This document shows, in pieces, positions 10,321 to 22,028 of a stretch of DNA of 64,000 bases. The notes under the pieces were generated by a model, which was not told the DNA's origin, did not search any database, and saw only the letters and a program-made list of their open reading frames with translations. Made by a program: the position numbers and the translations under genes. Source of the DNA: Antitrichia curtipendula. Taxonomy: Eukaryota; Streptophyta; Bryopsida; Hypnales; Leucodontaceae. Position 1 is the stretch's first letter. Each line of letters starts with the position of its first letter. The stretch is taken from NCBI GenBank assembly GCA_951230915.1, contig OX579635.1, forward strand, positions 31,806,001 through 31,870,000, written 5' to 3'.

Positions 10321-10466
10321 TTTCCAAGCATCAAACGATATTGAGCTTGTTCGACAAGACGCTTGTCATTGAGGAGTCTGCGTTTGTGGCTCCTGGTGCT
10401 TCTGTTGTTGTCAAAGTGCAGATTGGGGAGAAGTCTTCAATTTGGTACGGATGTGTTCTGCGAGGG
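10321..10466 (+). pseudogene. Isolated gamma-carbonic-anhydrase-like exon (fragment)
   Basis: An acceptor (ttttccgcag) precedes about 48 codons that match the start of the left-handed beta-helix of plant mitochondrial gamma-CA/gamma-CA-like proteins. The match runs SKHQTILSLFDKTLVIEE, then SAFVAPGASVVVKVQIGEKS, then SIWYGCVLRG, the conserved stretch just before the exon boundary. These proteins form a domain on mitochondrial complex I. The expected next residues (DVN...) do not follow. The junction reads GAGGGCAATT, with no GT donor (at best a rare GC donor), and no clear later exons were found downstream. It is best read as a truncated pseudogene or gene fragment. A weak resemblance to later gamma-CA exons near 11600-11950 was noted but not accepted. 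Confidence 0.7.
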
Positions 10467-11544
10467 CAATTAAGAAACCCATTCTCATTCTTTGTTATCA
10501 TTCTTTGTTTGAATCACTCCAAAGAATTATTTTCTTATGACTTGTAGAATTTTGATGCTGAATTGTAGGAGTTGTGGCATTCTAAGCTTGCTGAATAGGG
10601 TTTTTGAAATGTTCAATTAGTGAGGATTGCATTGAGGAGTATACTGAGGAATGTATGGATTTCCAGTTTCAATTCGATTAGGGCTTAGGGTTTAACCTCG
10701 ATTTAGGGTCCATTTCTTTGACGAAATATTAAAAGTGTTTGGGAGGGAGGGAGGGAGTGTCTACGCTAATTCGCCGAGAATGTTCGCTAGAACTATCATA
10801 ATCCGTTCACTGAAGCTGATGAACGTAGTTTGAGTCAAAATTTCAATTGAAGGTTATTCTTATTGGAGAAATGAAAATCAGAAACTTTATAAATATATGT
10901 ACAGTTTTTGGAGAAATTTATATATATTTGTCGAAGCCGCTATTACTTACGATTTGTTACTTTACAACCATGTTGTGCTAATTGTGAAGTAGAAAACATT
11001 TCACAATGACAATGTAAGGTGATGTTTAAGGTCATATTTGTAACACAACAAATGACCTCTCTATGATACGCCTACCTATGATTTTGTGATAAAAGTTGTG
11101 ATAAAGGCACTTCATAATAGGATTACTTCTTGATTCAGGTGCTCAGGTTCATACAAGTGTACATGGAGCCTTGTTAGCTCAATTCTAGATTCTTTCCTGT
11201 GCTAAAAGCTCACTACAAATGCTAAGAAATTTTTGTTCATGTTAGGCAGTGTACGGAAACTGTATTTTTGGTGATTTTTTGAGATGAAGTCTTCCAAAAG
11301 GTCTATAAGTGATTTTGCAAACGTTAGTGTCTTGATCATTTCTGTCTCACATCTTTTATTTTAATGAAAAATTTGCAAAAAATTGAGGAATTCAAATATT
11401 GCATAACATTGCGTGGACTTGTATCAACACCCTACACTAGTATACTCGGATTTTTTCTATCCACTCGAGAAGAAAGAAAGCACGAGATGTGCCTATAATG
11501 GACTTGAGTCCACGATGTTCATACTCAGTGCTCTGTGTTTGCAG
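10467..11544. other. Spacer or intron, nothing recognised
   Basis: AT-rich, with a short (GGGA)n run near 10741-10756. It has no supported exon. It may be intron or 5' sequence of the OSB-type exons that follow. Confidence 0.4.
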
Positions 11545-12763
11545 GCTATGGGTTTAAGTTGATCACTCATGGACAACTATGCGTTGGCTCAATTGGTCTC
11601 TGCCTAGCAGACGACAATTTCAGTACGGGCAACAATATGGAAGTTTTTTATTGGCGTGCGAACCTGGTGCACAGGTGAGTGAGACATGACTTTTGCCGTT
11701 ACTCCTGTTCTAATTGAGCGTTTAAATGATTTGTGACTTTTGCTGAATCACTTCGGTCATACTTGCAACCAATATTTGTCCAAATATGAGCTCTTCTTCG
11801 GTGATAGATAGGTTACCACAATTCCTGCAAATGACAGGAGATGATCTTGGTCAGAGTGAGCTCAAACTTTTGGCATTCGTGGGACCAGGATGTTTGTACG
11901 ATTACACTCTTCGAATGTCTATGGTGGTGGCCTCTCTACCCTTCTGTGTCCGTGCTTTTGTCCTCTCATGGGCAAAGATGCGGTCCTCAAATCAGGTGTT
12001 TATCATATTCATCAGTTGGGCAGAGATCATCCTCGAACGTCAATGCTTCAGGTATGTATAATATGCTCATGGTCATGGAATGTTGTTGATGCAGTTTGCC
12101 TCTCCAGGAGAAAATGTGCCTGATTTGTGCCTGATTTGTGTCTGACATGATGCAGTCGCTTCAGGCGAAGCCCAGGCGATTGAGCAACTTTGGAAGGAGT
12201 ATTGCGCCGATCCTTCGCAGTGGTGGGACAACAGATTTGGCAAGGTATTGCCAGGACTAGCACTTACTGTAGTTTGAAAGAGGGTGGACTTGTATGTGAG
12301 GGCAGCATTGCTTGCCTGTTCCAGGGTATGGGCACTCTGTGAAACAAGGAGCACAAGGTTTGGTGTTTGTGTATCTTGGAGCAGAGTCTGATTAGATCAT
12401 TGTTGTCGTTTAGAAACATAGATTTCTTGATTGTTGATTGTTGAGTATAGATTGTATCGCTTATGTTTCCAGATCTGATCATAGTGGTGCCTACAGAGGA
12501 GCCCAAGATCGCCCGACTTTAAGCACAAGGTGACAAGAGAGAAAGTTCTTTGGGTAGATGGCTGGTCTACTCCTGCATGGGTGAAAGCAAGGTTTGAACC
12601 CATGACTGAAGGCAGATTGCAATTGCATGTTGATCATGGCGCCAAAGATTCTCAAGACATTGCACGAGGGAACAGGTATTGGCATGAGCACGTAACTTTA
12701 GGAATCAAGCTATCTCCCTTCCTTAATGACAAGAGGCAGTGCAGCAAAAGAATTGTGATTTGA
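11545..12763 (+). CDS. OSB-type (PDF-motif) organellar ssDNA-binding-like exons
   Basis: The secure part is two exons. 12156-12244 encodes EQLWKEYCADPSQWWDNR. 12497 onward encodes RSPRSPDFKHKVTREKVLW and then WSTPAWVKARF. Together these form the PDF motif of plant OSB proteins, which bind single-stranded DNA in mitochondria and plastids. Upstream, 11545-11674 has a clean acceptor (tttgcag) and donor (CACAG/gtgagt) and encodes GSIGLCLADDN and MEVFYWRANLVHR, which could be OB-fold strands. 11855-12051 is an open, phase-compatible link ending at a strong gtatgt donor, but its residues are not recognisable. If the last exon is unspliced, the protein ends at TGA 12761-12763. An in-frame donor inside it (AACAG/gtattg, exon end 12675) can instead join the PPR frame. 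The N-terminus and transit peptide were not found. Confidence 0.65.
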
Positions 12764-12829
12764 GGCGGTTTGAGGACTTGGTTTGTTCACTACATGTTGG
12801 TTTTAATGAAGAATCTATTGATGAGCCAG

Positions 12830-15029
12830 GCTTCACAATGGCAACAATGGAAAAGGAATCAATGTGCCTACTGGCTCAAGCAAGCTAAGAAAAATTGAAC
12901 AAGGTGACGGTGGAAGTGTGCACATGCAAAGCGCCAAGACGACGAGTGAAGCAGTAGCTGTTTTGAAGAATCGACTAAAGCAAGGCATTGCTATAGACTC
13001 GTACATGTATGTTCAAGCTTTGAAGTGGTGCTTGAAGGAGAAAGACCTTATAGCAGTCAAGCAGGTCCACGATTGCATCATCCAGAGTAAAATGGAACAA
13101 AACATATATGTGGCGAACAACCTTCAGATTGTGTATATTGGATGTGGGAGATTGTTGGATGCTCGCTGCGTGTTTGACGAGCTTGTACAGAAGGACGTAA
13201 TTAGTTGGAATGTTATGATTGGAGGTTATGCTCAGCAGAATTGTGGTCAAGATGCAATGGAAGTTTTCAATCAAATGCGGCAAGAAGGTACACAGCCGAA
13301 TGAGATTACTTTTTTGAGCATCCTGAAGACATGTACCAGTCCATCAGCTTTGAACTGGGGCAAAGAAGTTCATGAATGTATCAGACATCATGGCCTCGAA
13401 TCTGATGTGCGCGTTGGGACTGCTCTTCTTCAGATGTATGCAGAGTGTGGGTGCATTGCGGAGGCAAGGCAAGCCTTCGACAGAATGACAGATCGCAATG
13501 TCATCACGTGGACTGCAATGATTGGTGCGTATGCAAAGAGTGGTTGTGGTGGGGAAGCCTATCGACTGTTTCTTCAAATGAAACGAGATGGCTACAAGCC
13601 AAATGCTTTCACTTACACGAACATTTTGAATGCACCTGCAAGTGCAGGGGCTTTGGAGTGGGTCAAGGAAGTCCACAGGCATGCCCGGGAAGCCGGATTC
13701 GAATCTGATTTGCGTGTAGGCAATGCGCTTGTTCACGTCTATGCAAAGAGTGGCTGTATTGATTATGCGCGACTCGTCTTTGACAGAATGGAGAAACGGG
13801 ATGTTATCACATGGACAGCTTTAATCGGTGGACTTGCACAACATGGACGTGGGCATGACGCCTATCGTTTGTTTTTGCAGATGGATCGGGAAGGCTTCAA
13901 ACCAAATACCATCACCTTCACAAGCATACTGAATGCAGGTGCAAGCGCAGGTGCTTTGGAGTGGGTGAAGGAAATCCACAGGCATGCCATCAAAGCTGGA
14001 TTTGACAGGGATTTGCGAGTGGGCAGCGCTTTGGTGCACATGTATGCAAAGAGTGGCTGCATTGATGATGCGCGACTTGTTTTTGACAAGATGAAGAATC
14101 GTGATGTAATCACATGGACAGCGATGATGGGGGGACTCGCACAGCATGGATACGGACACGAAGCCTTGGAACTCTTCAAAGAAATGAATGAAGAGGGTGT
14201 GAAACCCAGTGAGACTTCCTTCGTGGCCGTCTTGTCAGCTTGTAGTCATGCAGGCCTTATTGATGAAGGCCGCCAACTCTTTTTGGCTATGTCCCAAGAT
14301 TACGCCATTAAACCTACTGTCGTGCACTGTAACTGCATGGTGGACCTCCTCGGACGGGCAGGACTCTTGGAGGAAGCCAAGCTCTTCATTCAGAACATGT
14401 CAGTTGAGCCAGATGAAGGAACGTGGGGAGCCTTGCTTGGTGCCTGCAGAATACATGCTAATGTGGAGTTGGGCGAACTTGCAGCAAATGAGCGTCTCAA
14501 ATTACTACCCAAGGATGCCTCTACATATGTGCTCCTCTCCAACATCTATGCTGCAGCGGGCAAGTGGGAGGAGGTCTTATCGGTGCGCTCAATGATGCAG
14601 GAGAGAGGCGTTCGCAAGCAACCAGGGCGTAGTTGGATTGTAGTTGATAACAAGGTCCATAACTTTGTTGTAAGCGATACATCTCATCTGGAATCAAATA
14701 AGATCTATGCGGAGCTAAACAGATTGACTGAGAAAATTAAGGCTGCAGGCTATGTTCCTGATACACGGCTAGTGTTGAAGAATATTGAGGAGGAGGACAA
14801 GGAACTAGCTTTGTGCTCTCATAGTGAGAAGTTGGCAATCGTTTATGGTGTGTTGCGGGTACCACGTGGAGAACGAATTCATGTGTACAAGAATCTGCGA
14901 GTGTGTTCGGATTGTCATGAAGCAACCAAGTTCATCTCGAAGGTGACTGGGCGAGAGATTGTGGTGAGGGATGCAAATCGTTTCCATCACTTCAACGATG
15001 GAAGGTGTTCTTGTGATGATTACTGGTGA
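12830..15029 (+). CDS. PLS-class PPR protein with DYW deaminase domain
   Basis: Open from 12825 to TGA 15027-15029. The first in-frame ATG is 12924 (701 residues). There are about 14 PPR motifs in L-S-P order, then L2, S2, E1, E2 and a full DYW domain. The latter has the PG-box-like GYVPDT, the zinc/catalytic HSEK (near 14818), CSDC (near 14908), HHFNDGRCSC and the terminal DYW. Family members bind organellar transcripts and deaminate C to U in mitochondria or plastids. No disabling change is seen. Residues before ATG 12924 are also open, and an acceptor (gatgagccag, exon from 12830) joins them in frame with the OSB/PDF exon ending at 12675. As a stand-alone protein it would lack an obvious organelle transit peptide. 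A short upstream ORF (ATG 12838, 16 codons) overlaps the leader. Confidence 0.95.
13194..14405 (+). repeat. 303-bp tandem units encoding L-S-P PPR triplets
   Basis: Equivalent positions (gacgtaatt, aatgtcatc, gatgttatc, gatgtaatc) recur at 13194, 13497, 13800 and 14103, exactly 303 bp (101 codons) apart. Units two and three are especially alike at DNA level (e.g. ggagtgggtcaaggaagtcc versus ggagtgggtgaaggaaatcc), indicating recent duplication of a whole PLS triplet. The last unit diverges into L2/S2. Confidence 0.9.
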
Positions 15030-17915
15030 CGGGGGTGTCGATCCCACTATTGGTTTTCAGCAGAGTTTTCTGCAATGGTAAGGTAACGACACCTAAAATT
15101 GTCCAAAGAAATATTTGAGCGTGTTTCCTCATAGACTCTGTAAGTTGGGAGTCAAAAGGGATTCCATATTCTTAGCATGTATTTCCAAGTGCTGAAAACA
15201 GTGTACCATAATTGATCCGAGGCTCTCGTGAATAGAAGTATGTACATTTTGAGCTAGAATTTGAGTAGCTACCGTTCTCAAAATTGTTACCAACTATCGT
15301 ACTCGAAATTGTGAGCCAATGCTACATGAAGCAATGTTTTAGAAGTAGGGTGCAATTAGGTGCAATTTATTTTGGTTTGATTATGGTACTCTATGGATCA
15401 CTTGCAACAAAGCTGACAAACATTTTGATTTGGTTTCTTGGTTGTCTTTATCTTAAGAATTTATTGAGAAGTGAATAAGTAATGATGTTTACAAACTTTT
15501 CTGACAACTATCACAAACACATTAATTTTGAGCAAGCTAAGGTAGGATCATGTATTGTCAAGTAAATTTCAGTGAAAGCTATGCTTCTATGTTTGGGGTT
15601 TGATTTTTGGTTACACATTGATAAATTGTGACTAAATTTAGGTGAAGGAGTCTAAGAAAAGAGATGAAAGTTCCATTGACATTGTTTTGACTTTTACTAG
15701 ATATGCTTGCCATATGAATTTTTTTACCTTCAATAATTTGATACTTTAGTAACTTTCAGAAGTTATTATTTTATAAAATCCTTTTAATTTTTGTAACTTC
15801 TAATTTTTTAAATATTAAAAAGGTTCAAAAGCTTCTTTAAATTGCAACTTTTGTAAAGTTTTTCTTTTAAGAAGTTATTGAAATTTGAAATCGTATGAAT
15901 GTCAAACATTTAATGCATCTATAGTAGGCATCTTAATATTGTCCGTCCCCTAAATGCACACTTGATTTGCACATAATGAAGTGCACAATACTAGGGCACC
16001 TCAACCATTCAAAAAATAGTTATTACAAAGCTCATGTCATGATTTCTTTTGTAATTGACAATTAATTGGAATGTGCAATATTAAGGCACCTCAAATACTT
16101 CAAAGAATATTATACTTTTCATCCATCAATAGCTTATAACATCCATTGAAATCATTTATTTTTTTCAACCAAAATAATCCATCAAAGTAGCTTTAAAATT
16201 ATACAAATCATAGACAAAAACTAAAACTAAAACTAAATTCCAAGTGTAGGTACGCACCTTAATAGTGTCCACACCTTGAAGTTGTAGGTGTACACTATTA
16301 AGGTTTCCTCATCCTTTTGCAATACCAACCATTTGCCGCAATGTCATGTGACATGGCATCGAGAGCCATGCCATATTGAGCAGTGTCATGCCAAGTGGTA
16401 TTTCATGGCATATGTGAGTTGTGGAGAAATCAAGCTTGTTCTATAACCCTTATGGATTTTTAAGACAATTGAGGATTTAGATTATAGTTTGTTTGGCTCC
16501 CTTAGCTTGGAATTCTTGCCAAGTCAAATTTCCTTACTAGTTTAGAGAGAGTTCCAATTGTTGGTTTTGCTTAGAAACAATTGTGATGTAGTCTAGCCTT
16601 TTATGGGTTGAGAGATGCCTAACTATTATGGTTTAGATGTATTACTCTTATTTGATGGTGGGTTTATCACATTTTTATGTGTAGATTTTATGTTGTGCTC
16701 AATGTGGTTGTAGTACACAATTACTATTTACACAACAACTAATTAGAATAGAATTCTTCATAGCTGTTCATTGATCCAAACATGACAGCATTTGTTCAAT
16801 CCCAATTAGTTTTCAATAGGAACCAATGGAAATTGAAGAGTTATTTGAAAGCAACTAATGAAAATTGAAGCAATTTGTACTTCAAAGATATTTGATTAAG
16901 GATGGACCAATGTCAATAATAGGTGTTCCTAGAACCGCAACTTTTGAAAATTCATAGTATTGTTCACATGCCAATGAATGAACACTTGCAATAACTAGAC
17001 AACTTATCAAGCATATTGAAGGGTGGTGCAAGGCAATGGCGTTTTTTCATAATAGCTACAAACTTATGTGATCAAATTAATAAAGGTCATAGGTTTTTTT
17101 CTACAAAAGCTTAATATTCGTGTTGTATATAGGAGCCAACTCCATTAGTATTCAACATTTTCAAAATAGTGAGACTTCAAGAGTACCCACAAATTAAAAA
17201 AACTAATGCTAAGTTGTGTGTAACCAATCATTGACATCTCTACAATATATTTGATAGAAACTCTAAAAATTCTCAAACCAATTGCAATTACTTTTGCTTT
17301 CTATTGCTAATAGGGTGATATTATATTTTTTCCAAATTGTGTTCAAAATTGCAATCTAAACACAAAAAAATATTTGTTTCAGGTGTAGATATTGTAGGAC
17401 TCCATACCATAATGCAGTATATACATCTATACATTTGTACATTTTTGTACATTAAATTATGTTTGTTTGTTCGAATGAGACCTCTGGAATTGTGTGTCCC
17501 CTAGTTACATTCTTGGTACCGTCAAGAAAACTCTCTGTGAGGAGGGGTGCATGGACTTTGTTTTGTGGCATTTCCAACTCGTAGCAAAAATATATATTGA
17601 ATTTCAAAGCTTTTCAGAATTGGAAAATTAAAAAATTATTATAAATTAAAAAATTACATTTACTTTTATTAATTTTGGCTGTGGCAACGGCACAAGGTAT
17701 ACTGCAGTATTGTAGTTCAAGGCTTTTTTTCAGATTTGCTCTCCGTCCGCGCTCCCTTCCCCGCGAGCTCTTCGTTTAGGGTTCACAAATTCAGACACTC
17801 CTCGTTGATTTTGCTCTTTCTCGAAGTAATTCCATCGTTAGGAGTAGGGTTTGGCTGCTACTCCACCTCAGAAGCTGCATCGACACATCGCGAGGGATTG
17901 TAATCGGCCGCCGGG
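15030..17915. other. 2.9-kb intergenic spacer with decayed elements
   Basis: About 15075-15285 resembles the 806-1092 miniature element (ggtaacgacacctaaaat near the start, a tagctacc-like end). At 15988-16110 a roughly 90-bp unit with ggcacctcaa is duplicated. At 16257-16303 there is a hairpin, CCTTAATAGTGT...ACACTATTAAGG. From about 17690 the GC content rises toward the small gene at 17916. No other exon was recognised. Confidence 0.5.
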
Positions 17916-18177
17916 ATGGCGCTCTCCCGGCTTCAATCCGCGTCTGTCGTTGCCGGATTCTCTGCCATTTCTGCGTGGTAACTCTCTCCTCCATTGTTGC
18001 TTTGTTCGCTTCCATTCACGACTCAATTGTATGAGCAACTTGGTGTTGACGGCGCCATGCTGGTCATTCAGGTATGGCTTCATGTTTGGCAAGGAGTCAG
18101 CTCGCAAGGAGCTTGCGGACAAGATTAACGAATTGAAAGCTACGGTTCAGAAGCTTGAGAGCCACGACAATTTGTGA
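17916..18177 (+). CDS. Two-exon 55-residue membrane micro-protein
   Basis: Exon 1 (17916-17977) starts MALSRLQSASVVAGFSAISA and ends at a GT donor. Exon 2 (18072-18177, acceptor tcattcag) continues WYGFMFGKESARKELADKIN and ends at TGA after SHDNL. The 94-bp intron splits a Trp codon and keeps the frame. The protein has a short hydrophobic segment (about residues 9-25, VVAGFSAISAWYGFMF) followed by a charged, probably coiled-coil tail rich in Lys, Glu and Leu. That layout is typical of small organellar inner-membrane or ER single-pass subunits. I have a vague memory of similar plant micro-proteins but cannot name a family. The upstream sequence is GC-rich and promoter-like, with gggttcac and gtagggttt motifs. 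The rest of the locus has no competing frame. Confidence 0.7.
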
Positions 18178-19233
18178 GCGATTTGCAAATTCAGGTAGTA
18201 GATCACCGTATTTGAAGAAACATAGCAGATAGAAATTATTCAAATTTTTTTAGAGTTGATGGACTTGATCACGTGAGAGTGTGGCTTAATTTTGATGTTT
18301 CCGTGGATAAAAGACTACCTGTAGCCTTCGCATTACTTCTGATTGGCCATGAAATTTTCGCCCAAGCCCTAGAGTGAACAAGATGTTTCAGGGAGTTGTC
18401 ATATCTTGCCATTGGGAATGCATTAAGTAGAGCAAAATCTTTTCTTATTCCAGTTGCAATTTTTGATTGTATTGTTTTACAAATCTTTTTATTGTCATGG
18501 GGTCCTGCTCGTGGTGTTTCAAATCTGAGGTCTTTGAAAACCTATTTTTTCATGAGTTAATCATTGAGCACATCTGATTCGTGGGTTTCAGAGTAGTTTA
18601 GAAGGTTAAACGTCGAATGTTCAGTGATTCCAAGGTTGAAACGGGAGGACTTTTATGAGGGCCGAAAGTGGTGGATACTTTGAAATCCCATTTTGGGGGG
18701 GATTTTTTAATTAGAGGAAGTTTAGTTCTCCAATCCCAAAACATGTCGATGAGTTTTCAATGTTGAGAATCGTTAGCCGCCTGGATGGCAATTTCGAACG
18801 TCGGAAGAGTTGTTGAAGAAATGCGTGTGCACCACATGGTAAGTTTTGTCCAACGATTTGAACCTTCAACCAAGGAAGCGGCTAATGAAACCCACTTTTG
18901 GCGAATCACTTGGTTGTGTTCGGTGGCGTTATCCAGTCTGGTAGAGTTTAGGACTTGTGTGACTTTGGGGGTTTTCGGTCAATTACTTCAGTGAGTATGC
19001 ATGTGAATGCAAGAGTCACTGAGTTGGGGTGATACTTTTCTCAACTGCCTCTGAAACGTCGATAACCGAACTGACTGTACGGTCACAAAATGTCTTGCAA
19101 ATTTGCTTGAGACCTAAGTTAGTAGCTCCGAACCACAGTGGCAGTAATCTGAAGCTATGAAGGATTATCCTGGTAATATTTGGTGTGTAGGCACATATTT
19201 CTGGTGTTGGGAATGTGTGAGAGACCGTGAAAT
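18178..19233. other. Spacer between convergent genes
   Basis: Lies between the + strand micro-protein and the 3' end of the minus-strand MPS1-like gene. Moderate GC, with only short open frames and no splice-supported exon. Probably the 3' UTRs of both genes. Confidence 0.5.
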
Positions 19234-22028
19234 CTATTGCTGTGTTCCTGGCACTGCAGAAGAAGCAGAGGCAAGTAAATGTACTATAGCTTTCTGCCAG
19301 ATGTCTTGCCCATCATGTATATCTAATTCTGCTGAGCTTTGAAGTTGCTTTAGCAACTTGTCAGTGATGCTGTCAAGCGTAATCATGAATTGTGATGTCC
19401 AGATCGTAGGTCTTCCTTCGAGTGTGGTCTTGCAGTGAAAGTGGCATGTGACCCATTCTTCTAGAATATCTGGCAAGTCAATTCACACGTCAGGTCACAA
19501 TTGAAGTCTCAAGGATGAATTGGTAATGTGTTGGCTACCAAGCGTACTAAGCAATAGCCAAATGTAAGTATAATACCTTGGCTGAAGTTGTTTTCTTCCT
19601 TCCAGGACATCAAGTATTCACCTACAAGTGTTTCAACCAGCTGAAACCTGCGTTGGTCGATTTTGGAAGTTAATTAAATTTCTTCATGCGATTGAATTTT
19701 TCATAGAAACGATGCAGGTGCTCAGGAGTATACTTCTACGAAACTGAGGTTGAAGAGAGAATACAGAAGTCTCATGACTTGTCCTACTCAGATGAAGGCA
19801 GTGCGAGCTGGGGTCCTAAGATGCATGGGTTTGGTCTTACACAAAGAATAGGTTTTCGTAAATCTGAGAGAACCCCTCGTCAAACGGGTCCATACATTGG
19901 AGTCTCTCCAGCACCATGGCTATCTGTTGTGATACGGTGAGAAGCATTCGATGCCCTACGTATGCACATTCCGAAAGTCCCAGCATGACGACAAGTATCC
20001 TTTGATTGTCGTCTAATTCACTCTCTTCTGAAAAGTCTGCAATGACAACATTACTGTCAGTGACCTCGATAATGTACATGCCACGGAGGATTTTTCAGGA
20101 GTATTCAGGAGTGTCTATCAGACTACCTTGGTAAGGTGTGAAGTTGAGCAACTTCCGAACCAGATCCAACACCAGTTTCGTTACAAGGTTGTCGACAAGT
20201 AATCGCTTCTCCTCGTTTCCTTCAAGTAAGATAGGTATTGTGTCTGTATGGTAAAAATCCGGGTCTTAGTAAGTGGTTTGGATAATCCAAGAACCCGAGA
20301 CAGTCACAAGTCTTCTCCATAGTGCTTGTCGAATGTTGGTTGATCTGTTGATTTTTACTGTATCTCAGAACCTTAGCTGAGAATAGTAGGGACTTCAAAT
20401 TGTGAACAGAATCTACATTATACTAAGCCAAATTTGGCATAGGATCGTAGACAAGCTTGACCTTTAATGAAGTCCACAGCGTGGTGGAAGTAAGCCTCGG
20501 CGTATCTCCCTTTCAGATGAAGCTGACAAAAAACAATTCGGTTGCTAGTCATGAAAGGGACGGAATGTACTACATATTGCACGAGAAATTATGCGTTCCT
20601 TCTCGTTATGCCAAGAATTCGCCCACTTCACGAATAAAAAAGCATCCTCACATATTACGGCAAAATATTTTCTGAAACAGCACTCACCGGTTTTATCTGG
20701 CAGCTCAAGTCGATTACAAAATCAACCACCATAGCCAGATACTCTTGTACTTCATCTGCATGTTTTTTCATCTAGCCCGTCAATTCCTAGCTTAGATCCC
20801 ACGCATGTCTCTTTTGCGTATAGTTTGCTTTAAACTATTCATGTATCAAAATGCCACAAGTCATTACCAGAATTATCCCCTGTCCTTTGCAGCTTCAATG
20901 TCCTCAAAAGTCTTACTGCTCCCAACAATCCCACATCAGAACAAAATTAATTGGAATGAGCAAGCTCGGTTAGAGTGGTCATGTCATAGTGTACCTTTAG
21001 TTCTTTGCAGATTTAACTGGAAATTGAGCTTCAGATCAACTTGGAAATCACCATTTCTCAAAAATATTTGAACCGAACCCTGCGTTACGTAGTCATGATA
21101 GGTGATTCGATCCTCATTTTCTTTACTAGAACGCAAATCGTTATGTGTAGACTTGAAAATGTGGCACTTGCATGGTGCAAGCAACGGGAGACTATCCAGC
21201 ACGATTGCACCTGCCATTCATCACATCCAGCTATTTCAGATATGTATTCGACGGAATTAATGAGATCATATAGTAGCACTTCCTTGGAAAATTCAAAAAT
21301 GAAGGCAAGTTGAGGACTGAACGACTGGACCTCGTAACTCCTCCAGCTGCTCTGTCACCACAGAACACTTCTCTTCAAACACTTTGGCCTGCAATGTGAG
21401 GGCACAATCACGAATGGATCATTACGTTGCACATTCACGAAAGGCTAATTACATTGCACTGTCACTAAAGGCTGACCACATTGCAGAGTCACCAAACCAA
21501 GCCGGCTAATTGCATTCCAGTCACCAAACTAATTAAGGCTAATCGCACTGCAGTCACCAAACTAAGGCTCATCACATTGCAGTCACCAAAGGCTAATTGC
21601 ATTTGAGCGGTCAACAAAGTCTCACTATATTGCACAATCACCAAAGCCTAAGTATATTAGTCGCTGCAATACTACTTCACCAGATCCCAAGAAGAAAGTG
21701 ATTTAGATTGTAAAGGCCAAATAAAAGCGATGCCGAATTCGGCATATATAAAAATTCAAGAAGCTCAATGAGCATTCAGGAAATAATTAATGTACATCAA
21801 TCTGCAATTCCCGAGTTGAGTAACGAAATGTTCGCAAAGAATAGCAGAAGCAAAATAAGCATAAAATACGAATCGGAACAACTCTTTCACAGCATGGTTA
21901 AATTATACCTTCTTCCGCCACTGATTCTCCTCTGCTCCACTCTGCGAGCGATGAGACGTCCTCCACATCGCAAGCGCCACCGCCAGCTTCAGATTCATCG
22001 AATTATCTCCTTCCTTCACGCTCCCCAT
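19234..22028 (-). CDS. MPS1: MULTIPOLAR SPINDLE 1 (MPS1)-like protein, 10 exons, 388 aa
   Basis: Exons (transcription order): 22028-21909, 21388-21331, 21210-20995, 20915-20868, 20755-20688, 20522-20462, 20219-20127, 20036-19841, 19647-19577, 19469-19234. All junctions are GT-AG and in phase, giving 388 codons plus TAG. The N-terminus (NLKLAVALAMWRTS, then QWRKKAKVFEEKC and TEQLEELR) is an amphipathic/coiled-coil segment. It is followed by LAPCKCHIFKS, then FQLVETLVGEYLMSWKEE and LEEWVTCHFHCKTTLE, ending near LDSITDKLLKQL. This order matches what I recall of plant MPS1, a coiled-coil protein needed for meiotic spindle organisation and double-strand-break formation. The plant gene is unrelated to the yeast kinase of the same name. 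No break was found. The 520-bp first intron holds a minisatellite. The family name rests on memory, not alignment. Confidence 0.8.
21403..21650. repeat. Degenerate minisatellite in MPS1 intron 1
   Basis: About eight imperfect copies of a 25-40-bp unit built on cattgcagtcaccaaaggct(aat). Spacing is irregular. The unit contains TTGCAG-like steps but no coding potential. Confidence 0.8.

Noticed and set aside
11600..11960. Loose resemblance to later gamma-carbonic-anhydrase exons (e.g. AFVG, NLVH, AKMR)
   Set aside because: The matches need several frame changes, while the same DNA forms phase-compatible open exons with clean splice sites in the OSB-type chain. Chance similarity is more likely.
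12864..12923. PPR start at 12864
   Set aside because: That codon is GTG, not a normal nuclear start; the first in-frame ATG is 12924, and the upstream open codons fit better as spliced exon sequence.
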